Source: Nemertoderma westbladi
Lineage: Eukaryota; Xenacoelomorpha; Nemertodermatida; Nemertodermatidae
DNA length: 62,000 bases
Direction: 5' to 3'
Assembly (NCBI GenBank): GCA_032718475.1
Contig: JAUCBJ010004767.1
Span: 1-62,000, forward strand
Notes under the pieces: generated by a model
Databases searched by the model: none
Seen by the model: only the letters and a program-made list of their open reading frames with translations
What the model was told of the DNA's origin: nothing
Part shown: positions 42,855-53,551 of the stretch, piece after piece
Position numbering within the stretch: position 1 is the first letter of the stretch
Layout of the letters: each line of letters begins with the position of its first letter
Made by a program: the position numbers and the translations under genes

Positions 42855-44867
42855 AAGTTCCTTAGTAGCGGGATTATAGAGTTTTCCGATGAGATTCAGG
42901 AGATCTGTAGACAATTGGATTGGTTAGGTAAGTCTCATGAATATCAGAGTTCCATGGTTATTGGAGCCGTAGTCTCTACTTTACCAAAGGGTGGAGTATG
43001 TACACGCTGGGACAAGAAAGTGTTGTATATGAATGAGCAGCAACGACGAGGCCCTACCATGGCTGATCCCATGTCCTTCTTAGATAGTGAAGTAAAATTA
43101 CAACTCATAAAGCAGTCCAGAGAGAAAACATTGGAAAATAAGGTAAGTGAGAAACCCGTTTCTAGGAGAAGGGTAACACCAGTGTGTTATACTGACGACG
43201 GCGAAAGCCAAGCTTCTCAAGAAGAGGACAGCGGGAAAGACACAGCAAAATCTTACTATGACAACAAGACCTATAAAGACGTAAGTAAATATAAGTCTCG
43301 AACCAGTGACAGGAGAGAACAGGTAACAACAACTCCTCCTACGTCTCCTAAGAGAATTCACGGAAGAAAGCCCAAAGAAAGAACGAGAGTGCATAACGTT
43401 ACCCAAGGTAAAGTGAGTAACATCAAACCAAAATGTGCGCTGTGCGACGGGCCCCAACGTTTGAGTGTGTGTGCTGAATTCCTAAAGAAATCCCTGGTAG
43501 ACAGACGTGAAGTCATGTGGGATAAGCGGTTATGCTATAATTGCCTCAGACAAGGACACCAACGGCGAACCTGTTACTCCGACGTAAAGTGTGCAAAGTG
43601 CGGTGCGAAACATCACATCTTGTTACACAGTGAATTCGAACGAAACAACCCGAGTCAGGTAAGTGAGCCCGAACTACATGTCCAATTCAGTGATGTAAAT
43701 GACACTGATCAAGAATCTGAGATGGAAGGATTCTATACGGACGAATTCTCCGACGCCAACGAATCCTGTTACCTAATAAATACCGCAGTGTATCGAGCAC
43801 TTACGTATGAAAAGGACACCGACAATGAGTTCCCCCCAACTACCTTTGACAGACAACCATCTTGGAAACCTCCAACTTCCAATGTAGGAATCAGAGAATT
43901 TCCTGTGGTGCAGGTAAGAGTTCACGGTCTTAACAAAAGTTACATAGTGAACGCCCTCCTTGACTCCGGCAGCACAGGAACATTCATCGATCAAGAACTA
44001 GCCGAAGATATCTTTGCTGGACAACCCAAATTCCAAACTAAGTTGAATATGTCCGGAATTATGCAGGTTTGGAAATCTACCATAACGGCAGATTACTTTG
44101 TAGGTGTGTTGTCCACCCCCCAGGATAAATTAGGAGAACAAAGTATAAGGTCAGTGAAAATGGTGGCTATAAAGAACTTCGCTACTACCCAAGTAGAACC
44201 TTATAACTGGGACGAGGACGAGAGCATCCAGCAGCTTAAGATACCTCGATTCCACACAGATTATCCTGGAGTGCAAATACTCATCGGCCAAAACGCGCAT
44301 GATGCGCTAGAGACATTGGAGAAACGGCCTGCTCAACCACAGCCACTACAAACCTATGCGGTAAGAACTAGAGTAGGTTGGTACTTCACTGGCCCTTCCC
44401 GTATAACTCTCAAAGAGAGATTACCTCAAGAACAGGTATACCAGGTAAAGGAATGGGAAGTGGAGAGCAGTGAGGTGGACGACCCAACTGAGGGAACACC
44501 ATACTCCTCAGATAATGACGATATTAACTCCAATGTAGATCAATGGAGACATTGCCTTGGGACGATTAATCCAGCCGACATTGCTTCCAGAGGAGCAACT
44601 CCTCAAGAACTGATAGATACTCCAGGCTGGTTAGGTGGATCCAACTTCTTAAGTAAAGAAGAAGAAGAATGGCCTCCTCATCTTACCACGGCGGAGATTA
44701 GACAGGCCAAGGGAGCGGAGAAAGTAACACAACAACTCAATCGCCCAGCTGGTCGTTTATGTTTACTGGAAAGAGACCGAAAACTGTCCGGAAACTATGG
44801 AAGGCAAGATACTCTTCCTACGACCACTTCCCTAATCCGACAAATATCTAGGGACTCCATAACGTAA
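42855..44867 (+). pseudogene. Element B gag-protease continuation, RT/IN deleted
   Basis: Same frame as the preceding ORF, continuing past its TGA (the first internal Met is at 42915). It encodes the end of the gag core, zinc knuckles CALCDGPQRLSVC, CYNCLRQGHQRRTC and CAKCGAKHHILLH, and protease with LLDSGSTGTFID. After YAVRTRVGWYFTGPS and an acidic stretch it passes to NPADIASRG at the end of RNase H, then WPPHLTTAEIRQAKGAEKV and a short unassigned tail. The junction matches that in A, so the deletion is ancestral. Confidence 0.8.
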
Positions 44868-47800
44868 TAACATATGGAGTGGGCGTGTGACTATATCATT
44901 TTATATTTGTTTTTTATTTTATATTTATGTATGTATTATTATGTAATTTTATTATAATCGTTTTCTTTAATTTTATTTAGTAGAATGTTATTTTAGTGAT
45001 TATTTAGTAGATTAGTGCAATATATTAGTGTTTATTACGTACGTAATTACTTATAATATATATTTAGTGCGACGGCGAGAAATAATTATTTTTCTCTTTC
45101 CTTACTGTCCGTATCATATTATAAATACGTGACTACAGTAAGATGAAATGTCCGTACTTATTAAAGTACAATAAAGCCACTACTATATTCAAGTATTATT
45201 GGTAGGCAGAGTATTAGGAATGCAAAGTTCAGATCCTCGTGTCTCGGCTAAACCAAGCTCTGGGTAGACCTTGGAAACGACTTGCCTCTTCACACTGACA
45301 TTGCTTCGTGCGATATTGCTCTCATACCATATATAATAATACATATAGTAGCGTGATGTCCCTCTAACAGTAGCGTGAAACGCAAATAAATCTGTTAAAC
45401 CTTTTGACCATCTGTAATTCTAGTCGATTAAGATATCGCGGCACCCACCGATATACTTGAAAGACAAATTCTAGAATCAGTGGTTAACGCCCCCAGACAA
45501 GTTCTGGAATAAATTGGTGCCCATCTCAAATATTAATTATTTAATATTTATAAATCTATAAATCAAAATCTGTAAAATTCAGATCCTTTAACAATTCTAG
45601 TCGATTAAGATATCGTAGCACTTACCGATACTCTTAAAAGACAATTTTCATAGAATTAAGGATCCTATGTCCCCAGACCTGTTCTGGAATCAAATTGTGT
45701 CAATTGCACTATCAAATAATAAAATTTCAGGGAATAAATTTGAATTCATATTTTAATGAATTTAATAAATTGTCATTCTGTGCAATTTATAACATTCCCA
45801 AAATCCCATTAATTAATAGATCACGGGAGCAGAGATTCATCCTATTAAGTGTGTTAGAGTGTGAGAATCTCCCATGTATGAGTCAATAGCTGATAAAATT
45901 TAAAAAATCATATATAAACGAGATATTGGACCATTAAAGAATTACTATTAAATAGCATCCCAGATCTGTATGCATTGGAATTACCCTAATTCTACCGCTA
46001 GCTTTCCATAATGTCACCATAGTAACACCCACGCTAGAATTAGAAGCAAGTTAAAAAGAACAATAGAAAGCTTGCCCCATTGCATAGTAAGAAATAAATA
46101 GCGCACTGCTAGTATCCAAGGATACATAATAATAACGTGGCATTCTGGAAGGCACTGACTAACGGACAAATGGCCCGAGTGTGTGTAATTTGTGACAGTT
46201 GTATGTGTGGAATTTGTGAGTTTATAGGCGAATGTTACTACTAAGGTGTGTTTACAGTAGCGAGTCGCAATTGTGAAAGTAACCCTAACTCTCCAGTAAG
46301 AACCTGAAGTGTATCTAAGCCTTTGGGACGGACAGTGGAGTGACTCGTGCTAGTGTCGTTGTCGTTGTGTAGCTACACGTTGGCGGAAAACACAGCGGCG
46401 ACGATACATTTGCGCTGAGGCTCTTACACTGTCCGGGGGCTGATTGGGGTAGGCAGCGACGCTCGCTAGCCTAATTATAAGCTCATTATAATATTAATAA
46501 ACTCATATATAGCAGATATAACGGAGTTGATAGAAGATGGTCTTGGTATCGGGGAGCGATATACTCTACCTTTACAAGTGTTTGTTGATAGCTTGATACG
46601 CGGCGATGCTAGTCCAACTACTACGAAGGACGATGGTCGTTATATCGAACCGAAGATTTCCTAGAAGCAACTTATGCGTGAATTGGACTATGGAAAATTC
46701 ACCGCTACATGCATCATAATAGTACGTATATGGACTTCTTAACCATTGGCCATTCTATCGATTCACACGATACGGACTATGTCGAACATATATCCTACCC
46801 AGCGGAGTCGGAACGATAAACTGAAATTCGAATGCGAAAATTCTATTCGAAATCGACTCGAAAGAAAAGACATTAGAGAGATAAATGGACGCGGTAACTC
46901 TAACGTATATTTGGAATTCTTGATAGAAGCATTGTAACAACAAATAAATATCATCTGCGTTCCCCCTACCAGACGTGCGTCTTTGGTATTATTACGATAA
47001 ATGCCCTAGACCCAACTAATAAACGGAAAGACATAAACATCCACGGAAACCAAAACTTGTTCAACATATCACCTACGCTCGCTCGACTCAGACGATCCTT
47101 GAGTAAACCTACGATCATAGTTCCGGAATACTCGGTCAGACCACCTCGTTCCTTGATTAGACCTCAGACTTTCGATTCTGATGGTATCCCGGATCCTCAC
47201 GAACTGTATTCACTGTTCAAAGATCTAGTGCTACCCTAACAATTAATCGGTAACACTCCGGCAGCGAGCTCTAGCTAGCCGCCCATCTTACCTAGCCGTA
47301 TTGGGACGCGGACACCTAATATCACCATTCAACCGTATGGTCGTCCCAGTTTAACGCGATACAACCCTTCATCAAGGTGAAGGAGAGCGTTGTACGAAAC
47401 GAGTTAAACGCTATTTTACAAAGATCAGAAAGGAAACCTGCGTTTGTTCAGATAAACGTAAGTTATAACAGCGAGTCCAAGCGGTAAACGAATTGGCTTT
47501 ATCTCAGTTCGATTGGGAAATCTTGAATCTCTAAGAAGATATCGAGCTTAGACAACCCTATTCACTGCGAGAGTTTTGGACGAGCGTGTCCAACGACAAG
47601 CGGAGGAAAATCAGCTCGAGGAGAAGCAGATCGAAATGGACGAGAAACTGACCGTAACCCTAAACCTTCTGATGCAATGGTATTGCACCCTTCACCCAGG
47701 AGTTACAGCCCTCCTAGTAAAGTGGCTCGCCCCAAAGAGAAAAGGACTCTTGCTAGCCTCAAAAAGCTGCGTAAACGCCGTCCGCGTAAGAAAGACTAAC

Positions 47801-47877
47801 TGTTTAGAGTATTTTTATATTTTAGAAACTGTGATTTGTTATATTTTATAGACTTAAATCCCATTTTCTGGGAGCGG
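44868..47877 (+). pseudogene. Element B post-pol region with decayed third ORF
   Basis: Includes the unoccupied homologue of the C insertion site (CAAGTATTATTGG, about 45,191). The degenerate duplication near 45,420/45,600 is as in A. ORF pieces correspond to those in A: ELIEDGLGIGERYTLPLQVF with FVDSLIRGDAS (about 46,525-46,664), LKFECENSIRNRLERKD, a segment at 47057-47239 ending ELYSLFKDLVLP, and SQFNAIQPFIKVKESVVRNE near 47,350. A Lys/Arg-rich C-terminal stretch lies in 47,576-47,800. Frames are interrupted, so the full protein cannot be read. No family is recognised. Confidence 0.5.
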
Positions 47878-49053
47878 TGTAAAGGCTTTTGCGTAATTAG
47901 CCGGTTATTTTCCCCGTGAAGTACTCTGTAGTTGGTTTACCAGGCATAAAAGGGCCGTGTCCTTACTGTACTGGTGTTTTAGAGGACATAAAAGTAATTT
48001 CTTCTGTATGTGTACTTTAGCGGACATAATCCGCAATTCCATGACGCAAAAGCCGAAATACTCTTGGAACAGTGTAGTTACTAAGACGACAGCTAATAGC
48101 TGAGCTGTACACGTGGAGCCTCTGCATGGAGCCTTGGTTCTTTGTTCTGCTCAGCTCAAATGACGACATCTATCAGCTGTGTCCACGTCAGTTCGACCAA
48201 TCAGAGATTTTCCCTTTGTGTAAAAGCTGTACAGCAGAATCCCATGATTCAGTACTGACGTTTCCCCCACGCCTAAGAACACCGGCCGTGGAATGTTTTC
48301 TAACATTAGAGCGTCTTTAATTATAAGATCATCAAACTGTTATCTTGGTCAACTTGGTTAAGTACACTTGCATTATTTACTGCTATTTACTGTGTTGTTA
48401 ATTGTATCATTCGTTTGCATATTATTAATTGGAGAATATTGATAAACAATCAGAAACCCCAATCTTCTTGATACACTAAGGTTAGAGAGACCGGTTACAT
48501 ATAACAATTTGCGACATACATTATCGTGGTTTGTAATGAGTTCAATGCTACTTAATAGGCCCTACAAATGTCGGTTGTTGTTCTCTTTATATATGATTAA
48601 AATCAGTGAATATCGGCAATTCAATGTGCAGTTGTGTGCAATAGTCTGTGTGTGTTTGACCGAGTAACAAAGCATTTCCTAAAGAATGCACTTTGGTGAT
48701 CTATAAGACATACCGTTGTGTATAGTGTAAGTCATAGCTCTGTTTAAATAGATAGAGCGCCACGTCCTAAAGGAACTGCTAATATTTCCCGAAAGTGAAT
48801 AATATTCGTCAGAGATTATATATTAACGATCAATCGAATAGTACGGTAGGCCTGCACCGCAATCAAATTAAAGCATCCAAATCCAGTCTCCCGGGTATAT
48901 CCAGCGGGTGAATGGTCGCGCACAGACTGGCTTTGGCTAATGTTAGAATTATTATAGGTGTTCAATACTTGTCATAGGCTGGAGTAGATTTATAACCTAG
49001 AAGACATATAGATTTGGCGGGTTAAACTGCCAAAGGTCTTAAAAGCGCGAACA
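47878..49053 (+). repeat. Element B 3' LTR
   Basis: 1,176 bp, near-identical to 37382-38557, followed by the ACCAG target duplication. Confidence 0.95.
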
Positions 49054-49339
49054 ACCAGAAAGGATAAAATTAAAAAAAATCTATTTCGAAAAAATTGACA
49101 TACCGGTACTGGCTAACTGGCAGACTAGGTTTTGTTTTGGAGCTGCTGTGTCTGCGTGTATCTAACCTAGGTCTAACCAAAATACTAAATCGCACTACTG
49201 ATACCGAAACACATAGGGTACTGACTACTGACATAGGAACCTAGCCCTATACAGCTATAACAGTACTGCAGTATACAGGTAGGCCTATAACTTTCTGACT
49301 TTATCAGTTTGTTTTGTTTATATGGTACCTTTTTATAGG

Positions 49340-50739
49340 ATACCGTAATTCGGGGTGGGGTGACTTGATACATTGAGGTGACTTCAGACTTGATACAGCA
49401 AGTTCATGAAGTTATACTTTTTTTCTTTAACGGATTGAGGGTGATTGCGTGATGTTATGATAAAAATTGAAATATTAGAAGATGTCTGAATAAATTGTCA
49501 ATCAAATAGTAAAATAAATTTTGTCATTGCTTCGCATTTGTGATCACTAGAGCCAAAAATGCATTTTTCAAAAATTCACTTTTTTTCAATGTCAAAATAC
49601 AGGTAGAATTTTTGACACTTTGGGTTAATGTTGTTCAAAAATTATATTTACAGATGCTAATAGATGCAAGATGAGTTTGAATATTATGATCTTAAAATTT
49701 TTTTTACAAATTTTCATATGAATTGGGGGTGGACTGGTAGAGTGCCCGTTTTTTTAAAGTGTGACTCAAAATGGGGCGAATTGATACATATATATGGCAG
49801 TATGGTATAATCGTAGGCGAAAATGTTCTGATACTGGATACTGATACCTGTGAGCTGTGACTACCTGTCAGCCTGTGACTTAAACGTTGATTTTGCAAAA
49901 TTTGTGCTTAAATTCATTGATTATTTAGTTTGCAGTTTTTTCTAAAATGTTTTGTGTTATTTACTGGTGTCAGGATGTCACAATGCAATGAAAGTCTTTT
50001 TCGTTTTTAAACTTCAATTTAACTTGTTAAATATTGTCCGATTGTTAGGCTACATGTTAAATTTTCTAAAATATTTTATCTTTACTTAAACCTTAAATTT
50101 TCAAAATTTGTGCTTAAATTCATTGTTTTAGTTTCCAGTTTTTTCTAAAATGTATTGTCTTACTTACTGGTGTCAGGATGTCACTATGCAATGAAGGTCT
50201 TTTTCGTTTTTAAAGTGCAATTTAACTTGTTAAATATGAAATATTTTGCCATAAAAAATGGAGTTATTTTTAATTTTAGCCATAATTTTATATCCCCGTT
50301 AGGTGGATATTTTCCTCTTTTTAAAAGAGCTTTAAAAGGGCTTTTTTTTAAATTTCCAAGATGTAGGCCTATCAACTGATCAAGTCACCCCCACAGCCTA
50401 CAACATGATCCAAACTCATTCACAGAGCACAGACTGACAGAGTGGTATTATTGCGGAAAATTTGCTTGTGTATCAAGTCATCCCGTTATGTGGGGTGACT
50501 TGATACAGATGGTTTTTAAGAAAAAAAAACACCACTAGACTACAGGACTATCTGACTATGGACTAAGCACCTGAAATAGTGCTTTAGTCTAGTGGTGTAG
50601 TACTCATCCCGACTATAAAATTTTCTTTTTATTCCATCTGTGTAGGATAAAAACTTCAGAAGATATTCGCAGTTCTGCAGTTAAAGGCAAAAACTGTATC
50701 AAATCACCCCCCCCCCCCCCCCCCCCCGAATTACGGTAT
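49340..50739. mobile_element. TIR element, ~1.4 kb, ends ATACCGTAATTCGGGG
   Basis: The left end ATACCGTAATTCGGGGTGGG continues GGTGACTTGATACA, and its inverse closes the element (TGTATCAAATCACCC, C-run, GAATTACGGTAT). The GTGACTTGATACA phrase and its complement recur inside (about 50,386, 50,468 and 50,493). No transposase ORF is visible. A nested hairpin with 13-bp perfect arms (50530-50542 and 50585-50597) lies near the right end. The right TIR has expanded into C21. The target duplication was not resolved. Confidence 0.6.
50707..50727. repeat. Poly(C) tract, C21
   Basis: Lies within the right terminal repeat of the 1.4-kb TIR element. Confidence 0.95.
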
Positions 50740-51123
50740 AAATTATTTTGGGTAAGTGTTTTTGGTAATACTGTAATATTGTGTTTTTTTGTGTTTTATT
50801 GTGATTTTTTGGTAAATTTTTGTTTTTTTTTGTATTTTTTTGTGTATTTTTGGGTAATTACTAATTTTGTGTTTTATGGGTAATTCGTAGGACCAATCTG
50901 CCAAAGGACCGCATTGAGCAGTCGGGGAGAAATTCAAAGTTCAACTGAGCTGAAATTTAAAACTCTATTTTTTGAAATTCAACTTTTATGTTGTAAGTTC
51001 AACTCTAAAAATGGCAGGAGGCAGGGAGATCCAGAATGCCCCCAAGACAGCAAGGCGTGACAGACTGGCAACAGAAGGGATGTTTTATTTTTTTAATGGA
51101 CAGATGGATGTAACTGGGTGCGG
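50740..51123. other. T/G-rich low-complexity and unassigned sequence
   Basis: TTTTTGTGTTTT-type sequence up to about 50,880. Beyond that a short open frame (50972-51238) has no recognised domain. Confidence 0.5.
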
Positions 51124-51203
51124 GTCGATTCGCCCCTCGACGTTTTTGCCCCAAGTCCATTCGCTCCACATTTTAGGGGCATATAGACCTGGGGCGAATC
51201 GAC
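51124..51203. repeat. Short inverted repeat, 13-bp perfect arms
   Basis: GTCGATTCGCCCC at 51124-51136 and its reverse complement at 51191-51203, with a second partial pair inside. This is a probable miniature foldback. C14 follows at 51220-51233. Confidence 0.65.
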
Positions 51204-51236
51204 TTGGACAGTTGACTGACCCCCCCCCCCCCCTCT

Positions 51237-51779
51237 AATGTAACATAGTTATTTCGTATCGAACGTAACTGCAATTATGTTACATTGGATCCTATAAGCT
51301 ATAACTATGTTACATTCGATCTACAAATTACTAAGCTCGAATGTAACATTGCCATTTACAGATTTAAAGGAGCAGGTTACAGAGGCGTGTTGGGGGAACC
51401 AAAACAATAAACAAAAGTTAACAGATGTTACAAGATTATGAAGGTTACTTTTATTTAAATGCTGAAAGGAGCAGGTTACAGAGGCGTGATGGGGGAACCA
51501 AAACAATAAACGAAAGTTAACACATGTTACAAGATTGTAGGTTTACTTAATTGGGTCGTAGGTCTTTGTTTTGTACTCACCAACACCAAACTGTTTCTTC
51601 CTGTAAATAAACGAAGCATTTCATCGGTTAACTCTTTAAATCAAAACACAACTGAAATATTATGTATGTTACATTCGAGCTTAGTAATTTGTAGATCGAA
51701 TGGAACATAGTTATAGGATCCAATGCTGCAATGTAACATAATTGAGGTTACGTTCGATTCGTGAAAACTATGTTACATT
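51237..51779. mobile_element. 543-bp MITE with ~113-bp TIRs
   Basis: Arms 51237-51349 and 51666-51779 are inverted copies (AATGTAACATAGTT ends, with AATTATGTTACATTG and TCTACAAATTACTAAGCTCG inside). Between them a 99-bp unit beginning AAAGGAGCAGGTTACAGAGG is duplicated (51366 and 51465). No ORF. Confidence 0.75.
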
Positions 51780-51841
51780 CGATCCTGATTACGTTCGGTC
51801 TGTCACCCCCTCAACTCACTATCGACATGGCTTTCGTGAGA

Positions 51842-52021
51842 TTATCCACATCTTAAAGGCCAGTGTCCTTTAAGAGGCTGAGAGGCGTCGTAGCGTGAAC
51901 CCGACGTAGCATTCTTGTGAATGTGCCATTCCGCCAGAGATTTGGTGTCCTCAACAGTTAGAGCCCAGTATGGACTCTCATACTGCCACTGCCATAGAAT
52001 GTCGCTGCGAGCAAATGTCAT
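51842..52021 (-). CDS. Small ORF, 59 aa, unassigned
   Basis: ATG at 52021 to TAA at 51842 on the minus strand. The sequence (ILWQWQYESPYWALTVEDTK, then SLAEWHIHKN and SGSRYDASQPLKGHWPLRCG) has a protein-like, Trp-rich composition that stands out from the AT-rich surroundings. It may be an exon or a fragment of a mobile-element protein. No family recognised. Confidence 0.3.
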   Translation of the reverse strand: MTFARSDILWQWQYESPYWALTVEDTKSLAEWHIHKNATSGSRYDASQPLKGHWPLRCG

Positions 52022-52127
52022 GATTATTCATGTTGGCACTACCAGACTACCGGTGGTACTGCACTAGAACTCCTTATAATTACTCCCTTATGGCTGTATG
52101 AGAGCCATTCAGTATTCAGCCATTCTG

Positions 52128-52476
52128 AAATACAAAGACAGTTGTAAGGACCTTGGTGTGATCATGAATTGAATATAGACCTACGATTCAGCAAATACTG
52201 TAGCTGGTGAATGATAGTCAACAAGAAGCTAGGGCATATAAAGTGTCTAGATTTTATTTCGATGTTTTTATACATCTAATGTACCGGTACGTACGAGCTT
52301 TAGCCTACTTACTGCATTTAAAGTGTATGTTCGTCCTTTATTCGAGTATTGTACTGTTGTCTGGTTTCCGCACCAGCCACCGGATATTTAATATAAATTT
52401 GATCGAGTGTGTACAAGAACAACGTTACTTTAGTATACGTTTAAGGTTTAACTATGCGTCAAACTTAGATATTTGA
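52128..52476 (+). pseudogene. LINE reverse transcriptase 3' fragment (CR1/L2-like)
   Basis: Pieces of the RT C-terminal region are visible in shifting frames: DLGVIMN near 52,150, then YVRPLFEYCTVVWFPHQPPD around 52,330-52,386, then NLIECVQEQRYFSIRLR around 52,395-52,445. These are the conserved blocks after the FADD box in CR1/L2 and Jockey-type LINEs. Several stops and shifts show it is old. It corresponds to the part missing from the LINE at 6.8-9.9 kb but is a separate remnant. Confidence 0.65.
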
Positions 52477-52565
52477 TATTTTCAATCCAAATATCAAAAA
52501 TATTGATTTAAGTGCAGAAGTAAATTTGTGCCACTTTATTTAGACTTTGTTTCAATTTGCAACAA

Positions 52566-52585
52566 CCCCCCCCCCCCCCCCCCCC
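52566..52585. repeat. Poly(C) tract, C20
   Basis: Uninterrupted C homopolymer shortly after the LINE remnant. Confidence 0.95.
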
Positions 52586-53102
52586 AAATCCTGCCTCGCA
52601 GTTGGTGTACACACATTTTTTATATATATATTTTTGTTTGCAATATGTAATTTTTCTTTGATGTATCAGTGATATAATGTTTTAATCATTTTGTTATTCT
52701 TTTTACAGCAAATATTGCTTTTAAGTACCGGTATAGGCCTATATGCACTCCTCACCTCATGCAGTTTGTAGATAATTCTAGAGGTATTCTCTATTAATGT
52801 GCAATTTATTGCCTTGTTTATCTTCTCGCTCCTCCATAACCTGTCTAAAGTGCAAGTTGTTTTACTTAATTACCAGTACCGGTACTGTTTATATAAATTT
52901 TAATATTGTGCATGTGCACTGTGCAGTTATATGGTGAGTTTGTACAATTATAATTACAATATAGACAGATATAGGAGGATAGTAGGAGTACTGGTACTAC
53001 TACTGCTGCTCTAAATAATCGGACCTTAAGTTTCTGTCTCTGTCAGTCTCCAAGTCTCCAAGTCCTGGAAAGCCCATTCAATGCGGCCCATGCCTGCAAT
53101 GC
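52586..53102. other. AT-rich non-coding sequence
   Basis: TA-rich stretch near 52,620, then unassigned sequence with several ACCGGTA palindromes. Confidence 0.5.
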
Positions 53103-53349
53103 GGGAACAAGTGAAAACTTAACCTGGTTAAAACACACCCGACCGAAAAGTACCTCACCTCTATATTGGGTACCGGTACGTTTACACTGTAAGGAATAAA
53201 CGAGATTCAATAGCACAGGTTACAGTTTATTTTTGCTATTTATTTTTGTACTACGACGTACCCAATGTATCATTGTTAAAACGTACCCAGTATTCGGGTA
53301 CGTTTTTGTTCGGGTACGTTTTAACCAGGGTACGTTTTCACTTGTTCCC
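53103..53349. mobile_element. 247-bp MITE-like element
   Basis: The left end GGGAACAAGTGAAAAC continues CCTGGTTAAAACRYACCCGA; the right end is its inverse, finishing GTTTTCACTTGTTCCC. Extra GGGTACGTTTT units lie inside the right arm. No target duplication was identified. Confidence 0.65.
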
Positions 53350-53551
53350 TTTGTTATAATCTGATAATACCTTAAATGAAATTAGGCCATATGCTGTGCT
53401 GTGCTATGCAATGCAAAATCAATAAATAAATAGGCCTACTGAAGTATCAAATTCAACCTGATCTTATTATATATAGCATTATCTTAGTTGTTTTTTATAA
53501 TTATTGAACACATTTTTAGTCTATAAATCTACAGATCTTATATGCCGAGTT

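Larger units (their letters stand above)
37382..49053 (+). mobile_element. Complete non-autonomous BEL/Pao-type element B
   Basis: 11,672 bp with two 1,176-bp LTRs, flanked by the direct repeat ACCAG (37377-37381 and 49054-49058). The five differences I count between LTRs imply recent insertion. The interior has a long leader, a fused gag ORF, a gag-protease ORF, a deletion of RT/integrase shared with A, and a 3-kb post-pol region. GGGAGCGG directly before the 3' LTR is the likely polypurine tract. No TGG-type primer site follows the 5' LTR; instead a GAACAATAACAGTTTG block straddling the LTR end is repeated about 73 bp downstream. Confidence 0.92.

Noticed and set aside
48126-48320. 64-codon ORF in the 3' LTR of B
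   Set aside because: No domain support and it lies wholly within LTR sequence.
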